This document shows positions 35,349-50,026 of a stretch of 64,000 nt of DNA, piece after piece. Both the position numbers and the translations under genes were made by a program. A model generated the notes under the pieces. The model worked only from the letters and a program-made list of their open reading frames with translations, was not told the origin of the DNA and ran no database searches. This stretch comes from Combretum micranthum (Eukaryota > Streptophyta > Magnoliopsida > Myrtales > Combretaceae), in contig JAMXBD010000025.1 of assembly GCA_024138025.1 (NCBI GenBank), positions 997,501 through 1,061,500 on the forward strand, written 5' to 3'. Every line of letters begins with the position of its first letter. The stretch's first letter is position 1.

Positions 35349-38300
35349 CTAAACAGCTGCAGGCCTGCCATCTTTTCTAGGATCACTGACAGCGGTGAGT
35401 GTTCCATGGACTACATTTGGTTTCAAATATTTACGAAACTTACTCCCGAAACCCACCGGATTGTTGATTGCCTGAACAACAAATTGAACTATAGCTCCTG
35501 CAGATCTTGCCTCCAATTCATGACCTCTTTGTTTCAAGAAAAGCCTTGTTTCCTTGGAAAGTTCAATGTGATCACCGTCAATGCAAGTGCAATTTTCATA
35601 TTGTACCACATTTGGAATCAACTGCCAACAGGAGGAATTAAATTAGGATGAACATATTCACTCTTTAATCAGAAGAATTTTACATATTAACAATTCACAT
35701 CTGACTATCTGAGATATCATCAGGAGTAGAAATTAGAGAAACCTTGTGATAGATTCTTGGATTCTGAACTGCAGCTAAGGGTTCCATTCCCAGGAGAAAA
35801 TGGTTTACGAAAACTTGAAGAACCGCGGGAATAATGTTCATCCCTCCACTGCCACCAATGACCCCAGCTAGTTGATTATCCTGCCAACCAGCCCAAATTT
35901 TGAATGGTATTTATCGACAGTGGTAACATCAAGCATCAAAATATACAGAAAAATAGCGGATCTTAACATGAAACAATAGCAATTCGACTCTTCTGGAATG
36001 TCAGGTATGGTTTACGGGAAGGTTACAAGCAAACAGATTTCTTCTTCATTTACCTTGGTGATGATCAATGGGGTCATCGAAGATAAAGGTCGCTTGTTTG
36101 GTCTGATAAAATTGGAGGGGGCTGGAGGCAGGTGGTCAGGGGTTATCTCGGTTGGGACGGAGAAGTCGCCCATCTCATTGTTGAGCACAATACCTGTAGA
36201 AGGAGAAAGAACCCCAGCTCCAAAAGGGTAATTCACAGTAGTTGTCACTGATACTGCATTCCGATCTGCATCAACGATGCTAAAATGGCTTGTACCATGA
36301 TCTCTAAGCTGACTCCACCTGTGATAGAGCATGTCACATGAATTATCTAATGTACAACTAGTTGTAGTTGCACTAGCAGTTGCATTGGATTAAAAGTCTT
36401 ACCTGTACAGATAGTAATCTGAAGGGAAGGTGGTATTGTCAAATATCTTTTCTCTTATTGACTTGGCGAAAGATGGAGAAAGCATTTCAGACACATATTC
36501 ATTAATGTTCACAAATTTAGGATCACCCAAGTTCATCCTGACAGAAAACATGTGCTTGAGTGCTTCAATTAGACGATGAAGGCCAAGGCTGCCCTTTGCA
36601 GCATCAGCATTACCAAAACTATCAAGGATGTTCAGAACCTGTCATTAACAAAACATGGATTAAGTTTGTTCATAATCAACACACAATATAGTGCAGAAAC
36701 AAACAAATTCAATATATATGATTAATCCATCTTCATGAAGGAAGTGAATGGAAGGGGCAACTTACATACCAGGGCAAGCCCGACAGTTCCACTCGAAGGA
36801 GGTTGCATTCCATGCACGGTATATCCTGCCACATTTGTGGACATTGCATCTGTTACATCCACCTTGTAGTTCCTTAAATCCTCCATTGTGAGAATTCCTC
36901 CAGCAGCTTGCACATCTTTCACTAGCTTTTCCCCAACAATTCCATTATAAAATGCTTGTGGCCCTTGGTCTGCTATTGCCTCCAAGCTTTGGGCCAGTTT
37001 TGCGTTGTAGCATATGTTGCCTGCTCGTAATAAATTCCCATTTGGAGCAAAGACTTGTCTTAAGCCAGGATCTTTCAGTATCATATTTCTCTTATTAGAA
37101 AGGTATAAACCGAGGTATGGAGCAACCACAAATCCATCCCTCGCCAGTTTTATAGCTGGTTGGAACAACGTCCTCCAAGCCAATCGCCCATACTTCGACC
37201 AGGCCTTGTGAAGGCCGGCTATTTCTCCAGGAACTCCCATGGATAGTGCACCAAAGTATTTAGCTCGAAGATTGCTCTCATACATATCCTGTCAAATGGT
37301 AAAAACATATATACTTCAAACGAAACAATATGTAACAATTATGCACTTGAGTTTTGCTGCTTAGAATCTGCTATGATTGAAATAGCTCACATTAACAAAT
37401 AGATTAAGATTGTCAAACTTACAATTCTACTAGAATTGGAACGTGAAAAATTGGTAGTATCAAATGGAATCAGTAGAACTATAGAATTGTACAAGTTAAC
37501 TCATGATTTTAACAACGATGGAAGATATCTTTTTAAGTAGGAGAGAGTTTATTTCTAAACCTGTGAGGCAGCTAGTGGAGCTGTTTCCCGCATGTCATAT
37601 GCTTCGGTTTTGGAGGTTGATGAAGAACGAACAATCATAAAAGCTCCACCTCCTATCCCACTTGCCATTGGATTAACAACACCGACGCACAGCGCTGTAG
37701 CCACTGCAGCATCAACTGCATGCCCTCCTTGTCTCAGCATGGATGCACCAATTTCCGAACAACGCCTGTCATCGGCGGCAACAACACCTTCTTCTGACTG
37801 GACAATTTCAGCATCATTCGTTTTGGTCCATTTATTGCTACTGCCATCTCTTGTTAGCACCCAAACATCTAAATCTCCAGATGCTATCAGACCTACCACT
37901 GAAATTGAATTACACACACCCTATTAGATTGATTGCAGCAATCAGTCAAGTTAAAAAGAAAAGAAGTAGCAGACCAACAAATCCTAAGACTTTGTCATGA
38001 GAAGTATGAGCTTAAACACATCTAATCTGACCTCAGATTATATATGCAAATATGAAACAATCATTGGTCAAAGAGTACCCTGATGAAGCAAAGAGGCATA
38101 ATTGATGTCCCAAATCTTCTGTCACGAACGTATGCTCATCAATCACATGCACACATTCAACCTGTTGGTAAAAATTACCGCAATTAGGCATTAAATCCTG
38201 GTCTAAACGTGTGCATATGTTTGGTTGGAACACATTCAAGACAGAAAATTTGAGACACCATATATTTATGCATTAGCAATCACAGGCTAAGTGCTAATTT

Positions 38301-39001
38301 CTCTTCCTTAAACAACATAAAGAGAAGAAAATTATCATTATCAGCCATAGCTGCTTTCAATTAATCCAAGTGTGACTCGGGACATACTCACTCCAAATTT
38401 TATTATTACCTTTTTTTAAACCCCGAATCTACACAACATTACAGCCATCCTCTGAATAACTATTCCTGCTTAACCAAAATGAGAAGCTTTTTTTTTTTTT
38501 CGGGAAAAAAGAAATTAGAGATAATTTCTCATGTTTGGATCAGTTTCAGGACAAAATTTGTCTTCACATTCCCAACATAAGACGAGGAATTTCCTTTCCA
38601 AAACTAGAAATAATTTTCGTCATCCTTGTTTTTGTCATCTTTCACCAGTTATGATTCTTTCAATTCTCTTATCATGATATTTTGCCACTAACACCACAAT
38701 CCTTGATTAAAAAAGTCAAAATTTTCAAACTTAATCCTTCTGAAACACAACATGTATGACACAATCATACCAAATATTTCAAAATCCTAGAAGCATGTCT
38801 GATTAACCCAGACAAGGGAAAAGCCAACTTAATAAAAAAAAAAAAAAAAAAAACATAAAAATTATAAGGAAACTGACATATTATCACAACAAAAGCAAGT
38901 GAAAAGCAGAGAGCTCTAATCCATGTCTTCCTCTTCCTAGGAATGACCAAGTCATGACTGCTCAAAAGTGAATCTTCAATGGCTGCCTGAGCCATCATCA
39001 T
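35349..39001 (-). CDS. GGT: gamma-glutamyltransferase / glutathione hydrolase, vacuolar type
   Basis: Cleaves the gamma-glutamyl bond of glutathione and its conjugates. Seven exons read from the minus strand: 39001-38878, 37898-37561, 37288-36770, 36638-36403, 36318-36054, 35880-35743 and 35621-35349. All are GT-AG; total 630 aa. The N-terminus has a basic cytosolic stretch 'PRKRKTWIR' and one membrane segment (about residues 28-48), a type II signal anchor. 'GVVAADDRRCSEIGASMLR' and 'GHAVDAAVATALCVGVVNPMASGIGGGAF' mark the large subunit. 'GTSHFSIVD' carries the catalytic Thr (about residue 415) where the precursor self-cleaves, and 'PLSSMTPLII' and 'GVIGGSGGMNIIPAV' lie in the small subunit. 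Anchor and sequence style match the vacuolar plant isoform (Arabidopsis At4g29210, named GGT3 or GGT4 in different sources) rather than the apoplastic GGT1/2. The first splice is inferred from phase and hydrophobic continuity. Confidence 0.93.
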
Positions 39002-42000
39002 TCACCAACCCAAAAAGGAGGGGAAAGAGGGAGACAGAAAATAGAGAGAGTGCTCTGTGTGTGTGGGTGTGTGTGGGGGTTTGGTTGCCAAGATGTAAGG
39101 AATGGTAGTTGTGGCTTTACGATGAGTCAGAGATCAGAAATAGATAGTTTATCATTGGCTGTTAGGCTCCTAATATTTATAATGCTTGCATTTTTTAATG
39201 TAATTGGACAATAACATGGGACAGGTTCACAATTTCAATAAATTCTATTTCCATGGGTACAGGAGGAAATATAAGACATGTGATTATTATTGTTACTATC
39301 GATCGTAAGCATATACCTCAAAAAAATTTTAACCTCGTACTTTTCAACTCACTGTCAGCTAGGTTCAAATTTTCAGATTCTTTGAATGGAATATATAAGT
39401 TCACAATTTCATTCTCCTACGTGTATAATTTAAAGTTAAATCTAATTTGAAGGTTAATTAAAGTATAATGATATCTTTATATTTATATACATATCTACAA
39501 GTATAGATTATATCGTTACAAAGAAAACATTTATATTTATGTGTATAGTTTTTGTTTTTTGGAATATTTTTGGAAAATTATGGATAAAAATTTATTAACC
39601 GTAATACTCCTCAAATATAAAGTGATAGAGCTCTAATCATCGAGACATATTTTGATATAATAACGTAAAGTTAATTAGAACTTTAAAGTTAAGCGTACTT
39701 AGTAGGAAGTACATCTAAAATGGATAACCTTATAGGAAGCAGCTAGCACCAACAACAAAACTGTGCGGCATTTAACCGAAATGTATAACACTTTAGTGGT
39801 TACATTAATCATACAAGTAATGTTACCACATTTAGCTTCCTCGCTCTAATGTCATATTTAGTATGAAGATTGGCTTAGGTGTAATATAGAAATATAAGAC
39901 GTTCAATGGTGTATGTGTAAAATATATTTATAGATTTATTTGGCAAAAAAGTTATAGCAGTTATTATATTTGCCAAACTTTAGTATATGTATATGATTAA
40001 GTTTTTCACTATTTCTTTGATATATAGTACCTCAACATTCACGTACTTTTGTGAAGCGATTAGAATTTCTATGGCCATGTTATATTGGGGCTCTGGATGA
40101 GAAAAGTTTCTATAGGATTTGGCATGGTTTATTAAAAAAATTATTAAATTTGAATTGAACGGCCTAAAAGTTAATTGCTTGAATTCAATTCCTATAAGGA
40201 ATTTGAAATTTAAGCTCACAGAGAAGTTTATGTACACCATCAACAAGTATCAATTAGGGTTTAAGCTCGAGATTGAATATTAGCGCAATAAACTCAAAAT
40301 ATATTACATAATATATGATAATTAGATATCATATCATATGATATATAGAGAGAGAGAGCTAAGGGATTGAGATTGAGTCTTAAATTTAAGTGAGCTAAAT
40401 TTGATTATCTGGTTAGAATTATATAAACCTTTAAAAAAAATATCTCATTTCTTAACTTGTTTTTGTCTTGAAAGCATCCGAGATTTGTTTTTGTCCTGAA
40501 AGTATTTGCAGTCCCAATTTTTATGTTAAGTTTAATAGTTTTATTTTTAAAAGATAAATTTAGTTATATGTATTTTATTTAATTATATATTACAAAAATT
40601 TAATTCTTAGATTGGTTTCATGGGTTTAGAATTGACCCAAGAACTGGTGGTTTCAAGAATTGAGCACAAACCTACCTAATTTTGGTTTTGGGTACTCTTT
40701 TCTCGAACTTGTGAACCGGTGAATTTAGGTTGATTCTCAAATGTGCAGAGATTTAACTCTACTCATTTGCAGTCTTATATTTGTATTGAAGGCAATATAC
40801 ATATATAAATACACCTATATATATAAAATGAAATTTCCCGAAATTGTGATTTTCATTTTTATCTAATAAAATATGCTACTTTTATAAGTGAGTTTGCCAA
40901 AACCGAATGATTTCTTTCTCCAAGACATTGAGATAGTAACATTTACATGAGACGGAAAATGGAGGCAATGAAAATAATGTTTAAATAAAAGAACAAAAAA
41001 AAAATGGCCACAAAAACAAAAGAACAAAAAGCTTTAAAATAATGAATGATATAAAAACTGGAAAATATTTATTTGTTTTGTGAAAATAGCCCATCATGTA
41101 GGAATTTAATTAAAATAGGAAAATATTAATAGATGCCTTCTAGATGTTGGTGGACAAAACATAAGAAAAAGAAAACGGAAAACAATACCTTTCCATTCCA
41201 TGTAGTTTGTTTCAGTTAAGTGGGTATTTAATTTTAGAAACCAAATGTTCCTTTTTGGCCTTTCTTTTAATTGATGGCCTGATGGCTGACAACCCGTTGC
41301 TACTTGCTAGGCCTAGTAAGGAGGAATTCAACTTTGTGAATCCTTGTGGAAGGGTAGTTAAGTGGGCACATCAGTTGCCATCAATATGAGGCCTAAATTT
41401 ATTTATTAATTGCACGCAGAAAATGAAAATCCGTATATATGTTTTGGCGGCTCTTTTCTATTTTCATATCAAAAAATTTTTATCATTTGATCGTTAATTT
41501 TAATAAGATATATCCCATCATCATTGAACGGCTCACACCATACTTAATCTTGATCAAATCACTAAACTAGATAATATTTCAATTATTATATCTATTTTAA
41601 TGGTTAAAAAGTTGACTGGATAGTTTCATTAACGAGACAATAGAAACTTTCATTGAGTATATTTTTATTAATTACAGTGGCATAATATATATATCCTTAT
41701 TAATTACATATATATACTTGAGTTAATAGAATAAATGTGTACAGAATAAGGAAATGCAATTAAATAAAAATATAGTAGAGTTATAATTGCTATAAAAATG
41801 TTTTCTTAGCATAAAATAAATAAAACAAGTAATTATTAAAGTAAAACTAAGAAATCTATAATACCCTTTTTTTTATTACAGATAACGATAACTATGACAA
41901 AAATTAAAAATAAGTCATTAAATAACAATTCTTATGTGTAAAAACATCAATTACTATTCATGTGAACAACAAGCTATCTATATGTGTGATTAATAGGATA

Positions 42001-42685
42001 AACTCAAAGTTAAAACAATAAATATTTATCTTCTTTCTAATATTACTTCATATATATTTTTATTTGGTAATTTGGAACCTCCGGTTTTATGTTTTCATTG
42101 TAAAATTATTTGCTGAAAGATCGTATGCATGTTATTTAAAAAAAAAAAAGAAAAGAAAAGAGTTGATACTTTGTTGATGGATTTCATATAAACTGATTCT
42201 CCATTGATTCTGATGGGGATATCATGATGTGAAGACAGATATAAAGATGATCTTTGACTCCTGGTTTTATCAAAATCTGTTTATCTATAAGTTTTTAAGT
42301 TTTTTTTCTTTTATACAAAATCACGAGAAACTATTATGTTTTTCTCGCAATTAAGCTATCTCAAAGCTCATTATAAACAAATAAAAAATAAATTGCCATT
42401 TTTTTTTATTTTTCTATTGTTTCTTTTTCGTTTTTTTTTAAGTAGATATTCTTACATTGTTGTCCAATTCCTACCCAATAACCCCTGTAACCTACTTTAC
42501 CATTTGCATCTTATAATATATATAGTTTTAGAGCAACTTGTACAATCCTCATTTTTTTTCTTTTTCACCTTTTTCTAGATTAAAATATACATTAGTGCTT
42601 CACCATATTCGAATTGTAATATTATATTTTTAAATGTTTGAAATTAAGTTCATTAAAGGTATTAATATTTTAAACGGTTAAAAAT
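39002..42685. other. GGT upstream region and gene-poor AT-rich DNA
   Basis: 39002-39090 is the likely GGT 5' UTR/promoter, with a GT-rich tract at 39055-39082. Beyond it no supported gene. Contains (AT)/(TA) and (GA) short tracts (about 40343-40360) and poly(A)/poly(T) runs. Short ORFs show no recognisable product. Confidence 0.6.
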
Positions 42686-44870
42686 TGTAACCCTCTAACC
42701 TGAGGCGTTATTAGTCTGCCACATGTCACTACCATAGATTGATACATAAAAACTAAAATTTCTAATCATCAAATGTAAATTTCAAATATTTCCAAAATCT
42801 CACAAATAAAGGATACTCACAAAACAAAATGTCCTCAATTCTTCTAAATCATAAACTAAACAATTTAACTTTAAAAAAATAACATAATCTCCAATATAAA
42901 AATACACTAATCATAAAAATATTGTTTTTCTTTCCTGCAATCACTAGATCCAAGATCACTTATCTCAGCTATCGGCAGAAGGATCAAATCCACTATCGCT
43001 TTCCCCATAATCCACGAATATGTCGTATCCTGTCAAATTATTAATAATGGAATCTTCACCTATACCTAGGGAAAAATAAGGATTGAGGGAAAACGACTAG
43101 CACGCCATACCATAAACACATGCACATGAACAGATAATAAACATTATCACATCCAACTTAAAACTAATTCAACAACCATAATTTATTATCTTTAATTTAG
43201 CCAAGCAACTAACACAGTTTAGAACCATTTGTAACTAGTCCTAAACCCGGAGTAACTCATAACTCCGATTCACAATCTTTATATAAAATGGTTATATACA
43301 TATATATTGATGTTAAGTACTCCCCACACATCATTGTATTCCGCCATACGAACCAGAATGGCTCCTAATCTATCTGAATCATTTCCAAGTGCAACTTCAC
43401 TAGGGACAACGACACATAAGGATCATCAGATTGCCAACGTTAATATCACACTACTGTCGTGGTCTTTATTAACCGCAGCCAAGCACAAGCAACACTCGAT
43501 TCAATTAAAGTCAGATATAATTGAGTCAGGTTTTTAAACTAATCCTACAAGTACAAATAATCAAACATGGTAAGATCGTACCTAGATTCACTTTCCACAA
43601 CTTCAATACCACTAATCATTTACCACTGATATTAACCCTAATTCACCAAAGCCTGGATAACAACATACATAAATTCAAAATCCAATTTCACATTCATATT
43701 TAAACCCTAACCCTAAAATCCACAATCTCAAACATAAGATTTTTCCATATTAGATCTACACACCTGTCTTCTAAGATCACCAAACAACGAAACTCTTAGA
43801 ACGTCAATTTCTCCAAATTCCTCAAAACCCTAAAATCCACAATCGGAAATAGCACAACTATTGGACAAGATTCCATCTCTTAAGATAACAAAGATTGAAA
43901 AGATTCAATATTTACCTAGAACCTTAGATCTCACACCTTCCTGACTATAGAACCAAAATCTCCAAATCAACACCAATGATATAAAGAAACCCTAATTCAC
44001 AAGAATACCTGTTCACCATTATTTATGCATTCACTAATCGTCCACAACAACATATGTGATTTAAATTTTCCTAAAATCTTAAGATCTATGAATTATAGTT
44101 CCAGATTGAGTTTTACCTTCTTCAATTGATTGTAGATCTGAAATCCCCAATTCCACACTCAGGTTTTTCCTTCAATTTCCACCAAAGATTAATTCCCTTC
44201 ACCAATCAACAACACGATCTTAGAAAGAAAACATTCTAGAACGAGCTAAAGGAATAGGAGAGATTACTTACCCAATTCCTTGATGAAATCCACCTTGAAG
44301 AGTGTCTGTTAGGGTTCCTATATGCTTAAGAGAGATTATGAGGGCTTGGACTGGTTATAGGACGTATTTATATGGTTATAACTCAAAGGGATATAGGCTA
44401 GACGAAGGGAAAACAAAGCTGGAAGCTTAAAACTCTCAAGTTGCAAAATAACATCCAATGCCGCTACTTAGGCCGACAGCCTTCTTGGGTATGCTAGCAG
44501 CCTACCCTTGTACGCCGACGGCCTAAAGGCCGACGTATAACTAATTTCTCAACTAGCATAATTTTTCCTCTGAAGCTCTAAGCTAGAGTTTAGGCCGTCG
44601 TCTATTGTATTTAGGCCGGCAGTTTAGAATTAAAGGCTCGCGGCTTAAATGCAGGCCTACTCCAAAATCGTCCGATCATTTGCACGTGACTTCCTCGTGT
44701 CCAAATTCATCTAAGGTTTTAACTGAGAAATGATGTGACCAATTCATAGGTTAAGGGCCTATTTATAAAGGTATATTGCTTAGGAAAAATGCTAGGTTCA
44801 TGTCCAATTTAAGCAGTCTACGCTGAAGGCGTTGAAGCCGGTATACACTCTGCCAATATCTATTCTTAAT
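42686..44870. repeat. probable solo LTR or LTR-like repeat
   Basis: Starts with TGTAACCCTCTAACCTGAGG at 42686, the TGTAAC form seen at many plant gypsy LTR starts. It runs about 2.2 kb without coding content, in C-rich style distinct from the flanks. Inside are reiterated 'aaccctaaaatccacaatc' phrases (43700-43850) and a GC-rich patch with 'GGCCGACGGCC'-like palindromes (44461-44640). The right end and target duplication were not found, so the boundary is approximate. Confidence 0.4.
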
Positions 44871-47800
44871 CAAGTCTTTACCATGTGAACACAATATAAT
44901 TATATTTAAACTTTGAGCATAAAACCTTCTTATTTAATATCCTTTGACTCTTTTACCCTTCTTAATAATTCTTTTATATACTTTAGGGTTGACCATAAAA
45001 TCCTCTTATTTTATATCAAATGACACACTTGCTTTTCTTTATAATTTATTTATCTTTATATTATAAAAATATGTGTTATGAAAAATACAAAAAAAAAACT
45101 ATTTAAATATTGATTCCTGTGGAGTGCTAAATCCAAATTATAGGTTTTAAACTTCGGCTTGACTCTTTAGGTTGAGTGATAGGGCTCATAGAGATTTGGT
45201 GGTAGGTTTGAAGCAATGATTGTTAGACTGGACTAACTCGTCTACTCTCAACTTTTCACAAGAAGCTCATATACTTAAAGAGGCACCTATGGGCCAGAGA
45301 ACCCATGTAAGAACCCATCAATAAGATGACTCATTTTGCCACATAACAATTAGTATGAAACAATAGATGTTATCAAGAGTTAGTCAAGCTCTATAGATAC
45401 TTAGAGCTCCTCCGCATTTAGGGTTTCATAAATTGAAATAAATATTGTCGTGCTACCACAAGGCACTTACTGATCATGAAATAGAGCTAAGAATAAATAA
45501 TACATTGCTTCTTCTTTAGGACAGTGAGGCTAATGCTATATGAATTCTTCACCTATCACTAGTGTGTTCGAGTTTCTTAGGATTGTCTGCTTCTCCTCTC
45601 TACCATCTCACTCTCAGTATTCATTGCGTATGTTTTTATGTTGCTCCTCTAAGACCACGTGTAGTACGAAACACACATTATATGCACATGACCATTGCGA
45701 TCGGATCTATCTTACTACAATTTCTTGAAAATGAACTCTACTAAAAGCTATTGCCTCAATTGACTCACTTTACAAAACATTGAATATTTTTTTTTAACTT
45801 TTCAAAATATTAATATCTTAAATAAATCTAATAATAAACGTTAATATCGTTTTATATAATTTACCTTATAACAAACATATATATGATTAGGGATATGCAA
45901 AAAACCACGACACCGAACCAATTCTAAATTGAACTAAATCAAATTCGAAATATGATTATTATAGCAATTTGATTTAGAAAAAAAAAATCATATTATACAT
46001 ACCAATCAATAAATTTATGATTAGTTTTGAAAGGTAAACCAAACAATCTATTAAACTGCATCATTTTAGAAAAACATTGTTTAATTTTACCAGTAACTTT
46101 GTATGATATAATATGAAGATGTTGACTCAAAATATAGGTTATATGCTACTACAACTAGAATTAGTTGTTACTGGACACTTGAGATCTTTTAGATATATGA
46201 TTATTGATTTGATGTACCTCATAGATGATCCAATAATATTATTAAATTAGTTTACTGCTTTTGCGTATGAAATTACATTTCATGTAATTAGACTTTCTTA
46301 AATTATAAATTGAGGTTTAGTCCATATATTAAACTAAATCAAACTAATATTTTATGATTCGAAAAATTCGTAATTTAATTCAAAGTTATTAAAAACCAAA
46401 CTGCATCCTTATTGGTTAGTTTGGATTAGAAAAAAAATCGAGCTAAGTGGAACCATGCCTACCTCTGGACATAATGAGTTTAATAAAAATACGAAGTAAT
46501 AATTAAAAACACCTACGCAGGAACAGGTTCGAATGTTGATCCGATCCATTTTTTTATAGATATTATGCTAGCACAATTTTCCACGTATCTTTTTCATTTA
46601 CAGCATTAGTTGCAAACATCTTTTCTCACTCTATGAAAAATATGAATAGGTAAAAATTGACTAATTTTTATCCCTTACGTGTAGCAAATCCATCGCTTAA
46701 TTTCATTTTCATTAAGATTTCACCATGCGGGCGGCGAAAAAAGAATTCATCCAATATAATTACCATTGATAGTACAAGTACCAATAAAATTTTTATAGTT
46801 ATTAAAATTATAAAATATAAATACTATATCCTTTTAAAAATCTATCCATTACAATATATTATGTTTTAATATAATAAGTATTTAGTCATAATTTATATAT
46901 ATATATGAGGATGCAATAATTAATGAATTTTTGACATCAGCTCTGACGTGGCATAGGTCACTGGGATCAGCCTACTATTCCTGACTCAATGATCCTTGAG
47001 AGTTGAGACAAACGTTATTTTTAACGAACAAAATTGCTCCAAGGAATCCAGTTCCCGGTTTTAATTTATTGTCCTTTCCGCGTTTGGAATTCAATTGCCT
47101 TTACAAGAAAGATTCTTCTTGTAGTAGCTGTTTCAAATAAATATTCTTGTCATAATGCGCACTAATAAAGGGGAATATTCGAGCTGGTCACCAAGTTTTA
47201 ATTACACTGACGCGACCCCCGAAAGTGACTTAAATTTAAAGCAATAACAATAACATACACGCTTATTAAAAAAAAAAAAAAAAAAAAAGAGTTGCATGAA
47301 AGGATGATTTTTTCTTTTCTTTTTTTTTTTTTATCTAATTACGTCTCAACCAATACGTTTTAAATATTAGTTAATATATATATAAATTTAGTCCTAACAA
47401 TCTAAATCGTTAATATCTTTCTTCTTTCTTTATCCTATTTGAATTTTACATCTTCAAATCTATCCACTCTTATTAATTTTAATTGTTCATCAAAATTAAT
47501 TTGATAAACATTGAAAAAATATATATTAAAATTCTCATTGGATCCATATAGTGGTCACCTCCAGCTTGCGTTGTAGGCTCCATCCTCTTCTCCTATATAT
47601 ACAAATAGCATAAAATCCACTTTTGGGTCATGATTGGGTTGAGGGATTCGACTGAAAAAATAATAATATCTTTTGCTTTTTTTTTTTGCCTTTTTTTATT
47701 TCTTTTTATTTTTCTTATTTTTTTTCCTCTAGTATCTTAGGGCATGATAGCCCGTTAAGAGAGGTTTGGATAGCCATTTCCATTGTTAGGTTGTTACTTA

Positions 47801-48994
47801 AAAACAATACCTATTAAGTCCTGATTGAATTAACTTGGACATATTAGAGGTCAAAGATAGAGGTTTAATTAGGTTCGTGCAAAGGTCCAATCGGGATAAA
47901 AAATATGATTCCTAATCTATTATCATATAAAACAAATTTTTTTTATCACCATCATGGTACACTGTTATTGATTATTATCAGCATTAAGAAATATATATAT
48001 ATTTTATCAACTTTATGCTCATTATTTAAAATGAGTAAAATGAGAAAAAAGTTGTTCTATGAACTCCCGGCCGGCATAACGTTAGCAAAGTATAGTTGAC
48101 ATTTGACAATTCTTGATTTTATAAAAAATAAGTAAATAAATATATAAATGTTTGTACTTATTATTTCTAAGTGTTGATAAAGTTGGAAGCACTTAAAAAA
48201 AAAAAAGATTTAAGGGTTCAAGTGTTCAATTTCAATGAAAAAGTATAAATACACATGAAATAAATATAAACAAATGTATTTGTAATTTACCATAAAGAAA
48301 ATTATAAAATACTTATTTTTATATTATGTTGTTCATTTCCTTCTCCTTATAACTTGTTGTACAACTTTTTTATGATATATATGTATATTTTTATATCAAA
48401 ACTTACACAAATTTATAAATTTATTTTATATTGAAATATAGCAATATTTAAAATTAAATTAAAGATATATGATTGAAAATAATAAACACCTATAATTGAA
48501 AGTTTAAATCTCTGTCTTATCAAAGATTAAAACGTATAGTCGTACACAGTTTTTTTAGATATAATAATGCACTTATTAATAAAATTGTTTTGTATGTATA
48601 AGGTGTATTATAATTATAATATAAAATGATATTTTTAGACATATTATATTAGTTAAGTCTTGCCCCCAATCAATATTTTTTTCTACGGCCGTCCTACGCA
48701 ATCATCAGCCCAATTCTTGATATAATAATACTCCTTAAGACAACTGTTAATTTGAACAAAAAATTAGTGGCAAGTAATGCAGGTCACAATATTCGCGCCT
48801 TATTAATTAATTGATCATTACTTTCACATGAAAGATTCTTCTTGGTAGAATCAGTCGAAATGACTATTTGCAGACAGGTCCTTTGTTTCCTAATATTTTG
48901 GTAATTTTATAATTATATTTTTATTATTTTTAAATATATATTTATAAAAAATAATTACCAATAAAAACCGAATATTTTATTTATAAATTGATCA
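44871..48994. other. AT-rich intergenic DNA, no gene seen
   Basis: No supported gene. 45110-45760 has more balanced composition and might be an old transposon piece, but no domain could be read. Long poly(A), poly(T) and (AT)n tracts occur, for example at 47269-47289, 47309-47331 and 47372-47380. Confidence 0.55.
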
Positions 48995-49306
48995 GTTAAA
49001 AAAGTATTAAGGAACACAATAAGGACTACAAGGAAGCATTCCCATTTCAAATGAGAAAAATAGGAAAAACACCTCAAGAAGAATATGAAAATACAACCGC
49101 ATTCATTTCTTCAAAAGAAATGAATTTATTTCAAAACTTCCATCTCTTCGAAAATGGTTGATAAAAGGATATGCGAATGAAGCGTTTTTAAAGTCTTTTA
49201 TATTGCTCAAAAAGACAATATAGAAAGAACACATGTGTTTTGATAGAGTTAGATTTAGGACTATAGTAAGGTAAAGGCTTTTCCAAACTCTCTATATTAC
49301 TCCTGT

Positions 49307-50026
49307 TTGGGAAAAGACTCACAGGTTGAAATGAATAATCATTATCAAGATAAATATTATTGCCCAATTCATATGTGTTATAATATACATACAGCGGCTA
49401 TAGATCTCAACTATTTTAAAGGATTCAGGATTGGAGATCAGGAATACACATTGGCTATCCTTCTTGATTATGAGCTTGTCACAAAAATTGTTGACACATT
49501 TCCGCAATTTATGACCCAACCCATGGGGAAAATGTTTCATGAAGTTCTGGCAGCCTTAAAAGATATAGAATGGGAACATGAGGAACATGATATCCTTGTA
49601 AAATATTATGTAAAAATAAATGCAGTACCACCAGAATGGTTAAAATTTGAATCAAGACCAACACAAACTTGGTTTTGGATTTCCTTAATCAGATGGAAGG
49701 TTTCAATTATCCAAAAAATCCACAGGTTGGAATCCACTAACAGTTTAAAAGAACAGTTGAATCTATACACTGCTGACAAAATGAGTATGCTTATATCAGA
49801 AGATCCAGAATTTCATCTTACTGCAACCATTAAGACGAAATTCATCTTCACAAAGCAAAAATAAGCAATTTGGCCAAAATATGAGACAAATTTAAAGACA
49901 CTCAAGGAAAGCTTAAACAAGGAAGATGAATAGGATGAAAAGGACAATCCATATGATCCCAATTATGCGAAGGATGAGGATGAAGAGATGGAATCATAAG
50001 AAGACCTAAACAAGTTCCATGATTAA
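49307..50026 (+). pseudogene. pararetrovirus last ORF, C-terminal part
   Basis: An open frame to 49864 (first ATG at 49331) encodes a unique protein with 'YNIHTAAIDLNYFKGFRIGD' and many aromatic residues. After the stop at 49862 the same frame continues with an acidic tail (runs of Asp/Glu, about 49900-50026), so the TAA is probably a mutation. Upstream, from about 48995, a decayed frame shares an 'IKEH.K.Y...PFQ' pattern with the right end of the element. I infer that this is the distal half of the transactivator-like ORF whose start lies at 57543. Function was not recognised from sequence alone. Confidence 0.5.

Noticed and set aside
35109..35651. 180-aa plus-strand ORF
   Set aside because: It is the antisense of the last GGT exon and shows no own content.
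38033..38239. Minus-strand ORF as an extra GGT exon
   Set aside because: It lacks fitting splice sites and GGT homology. Joining 38878 directly to 37898 gives the right phase and a continuous membrane segment.
45540..45744. Overlapping Cys/His-rich ORFs as a Copia integrase remnant
   Set aside because: The resemblance is only compositional; no ordered motif could be followed.
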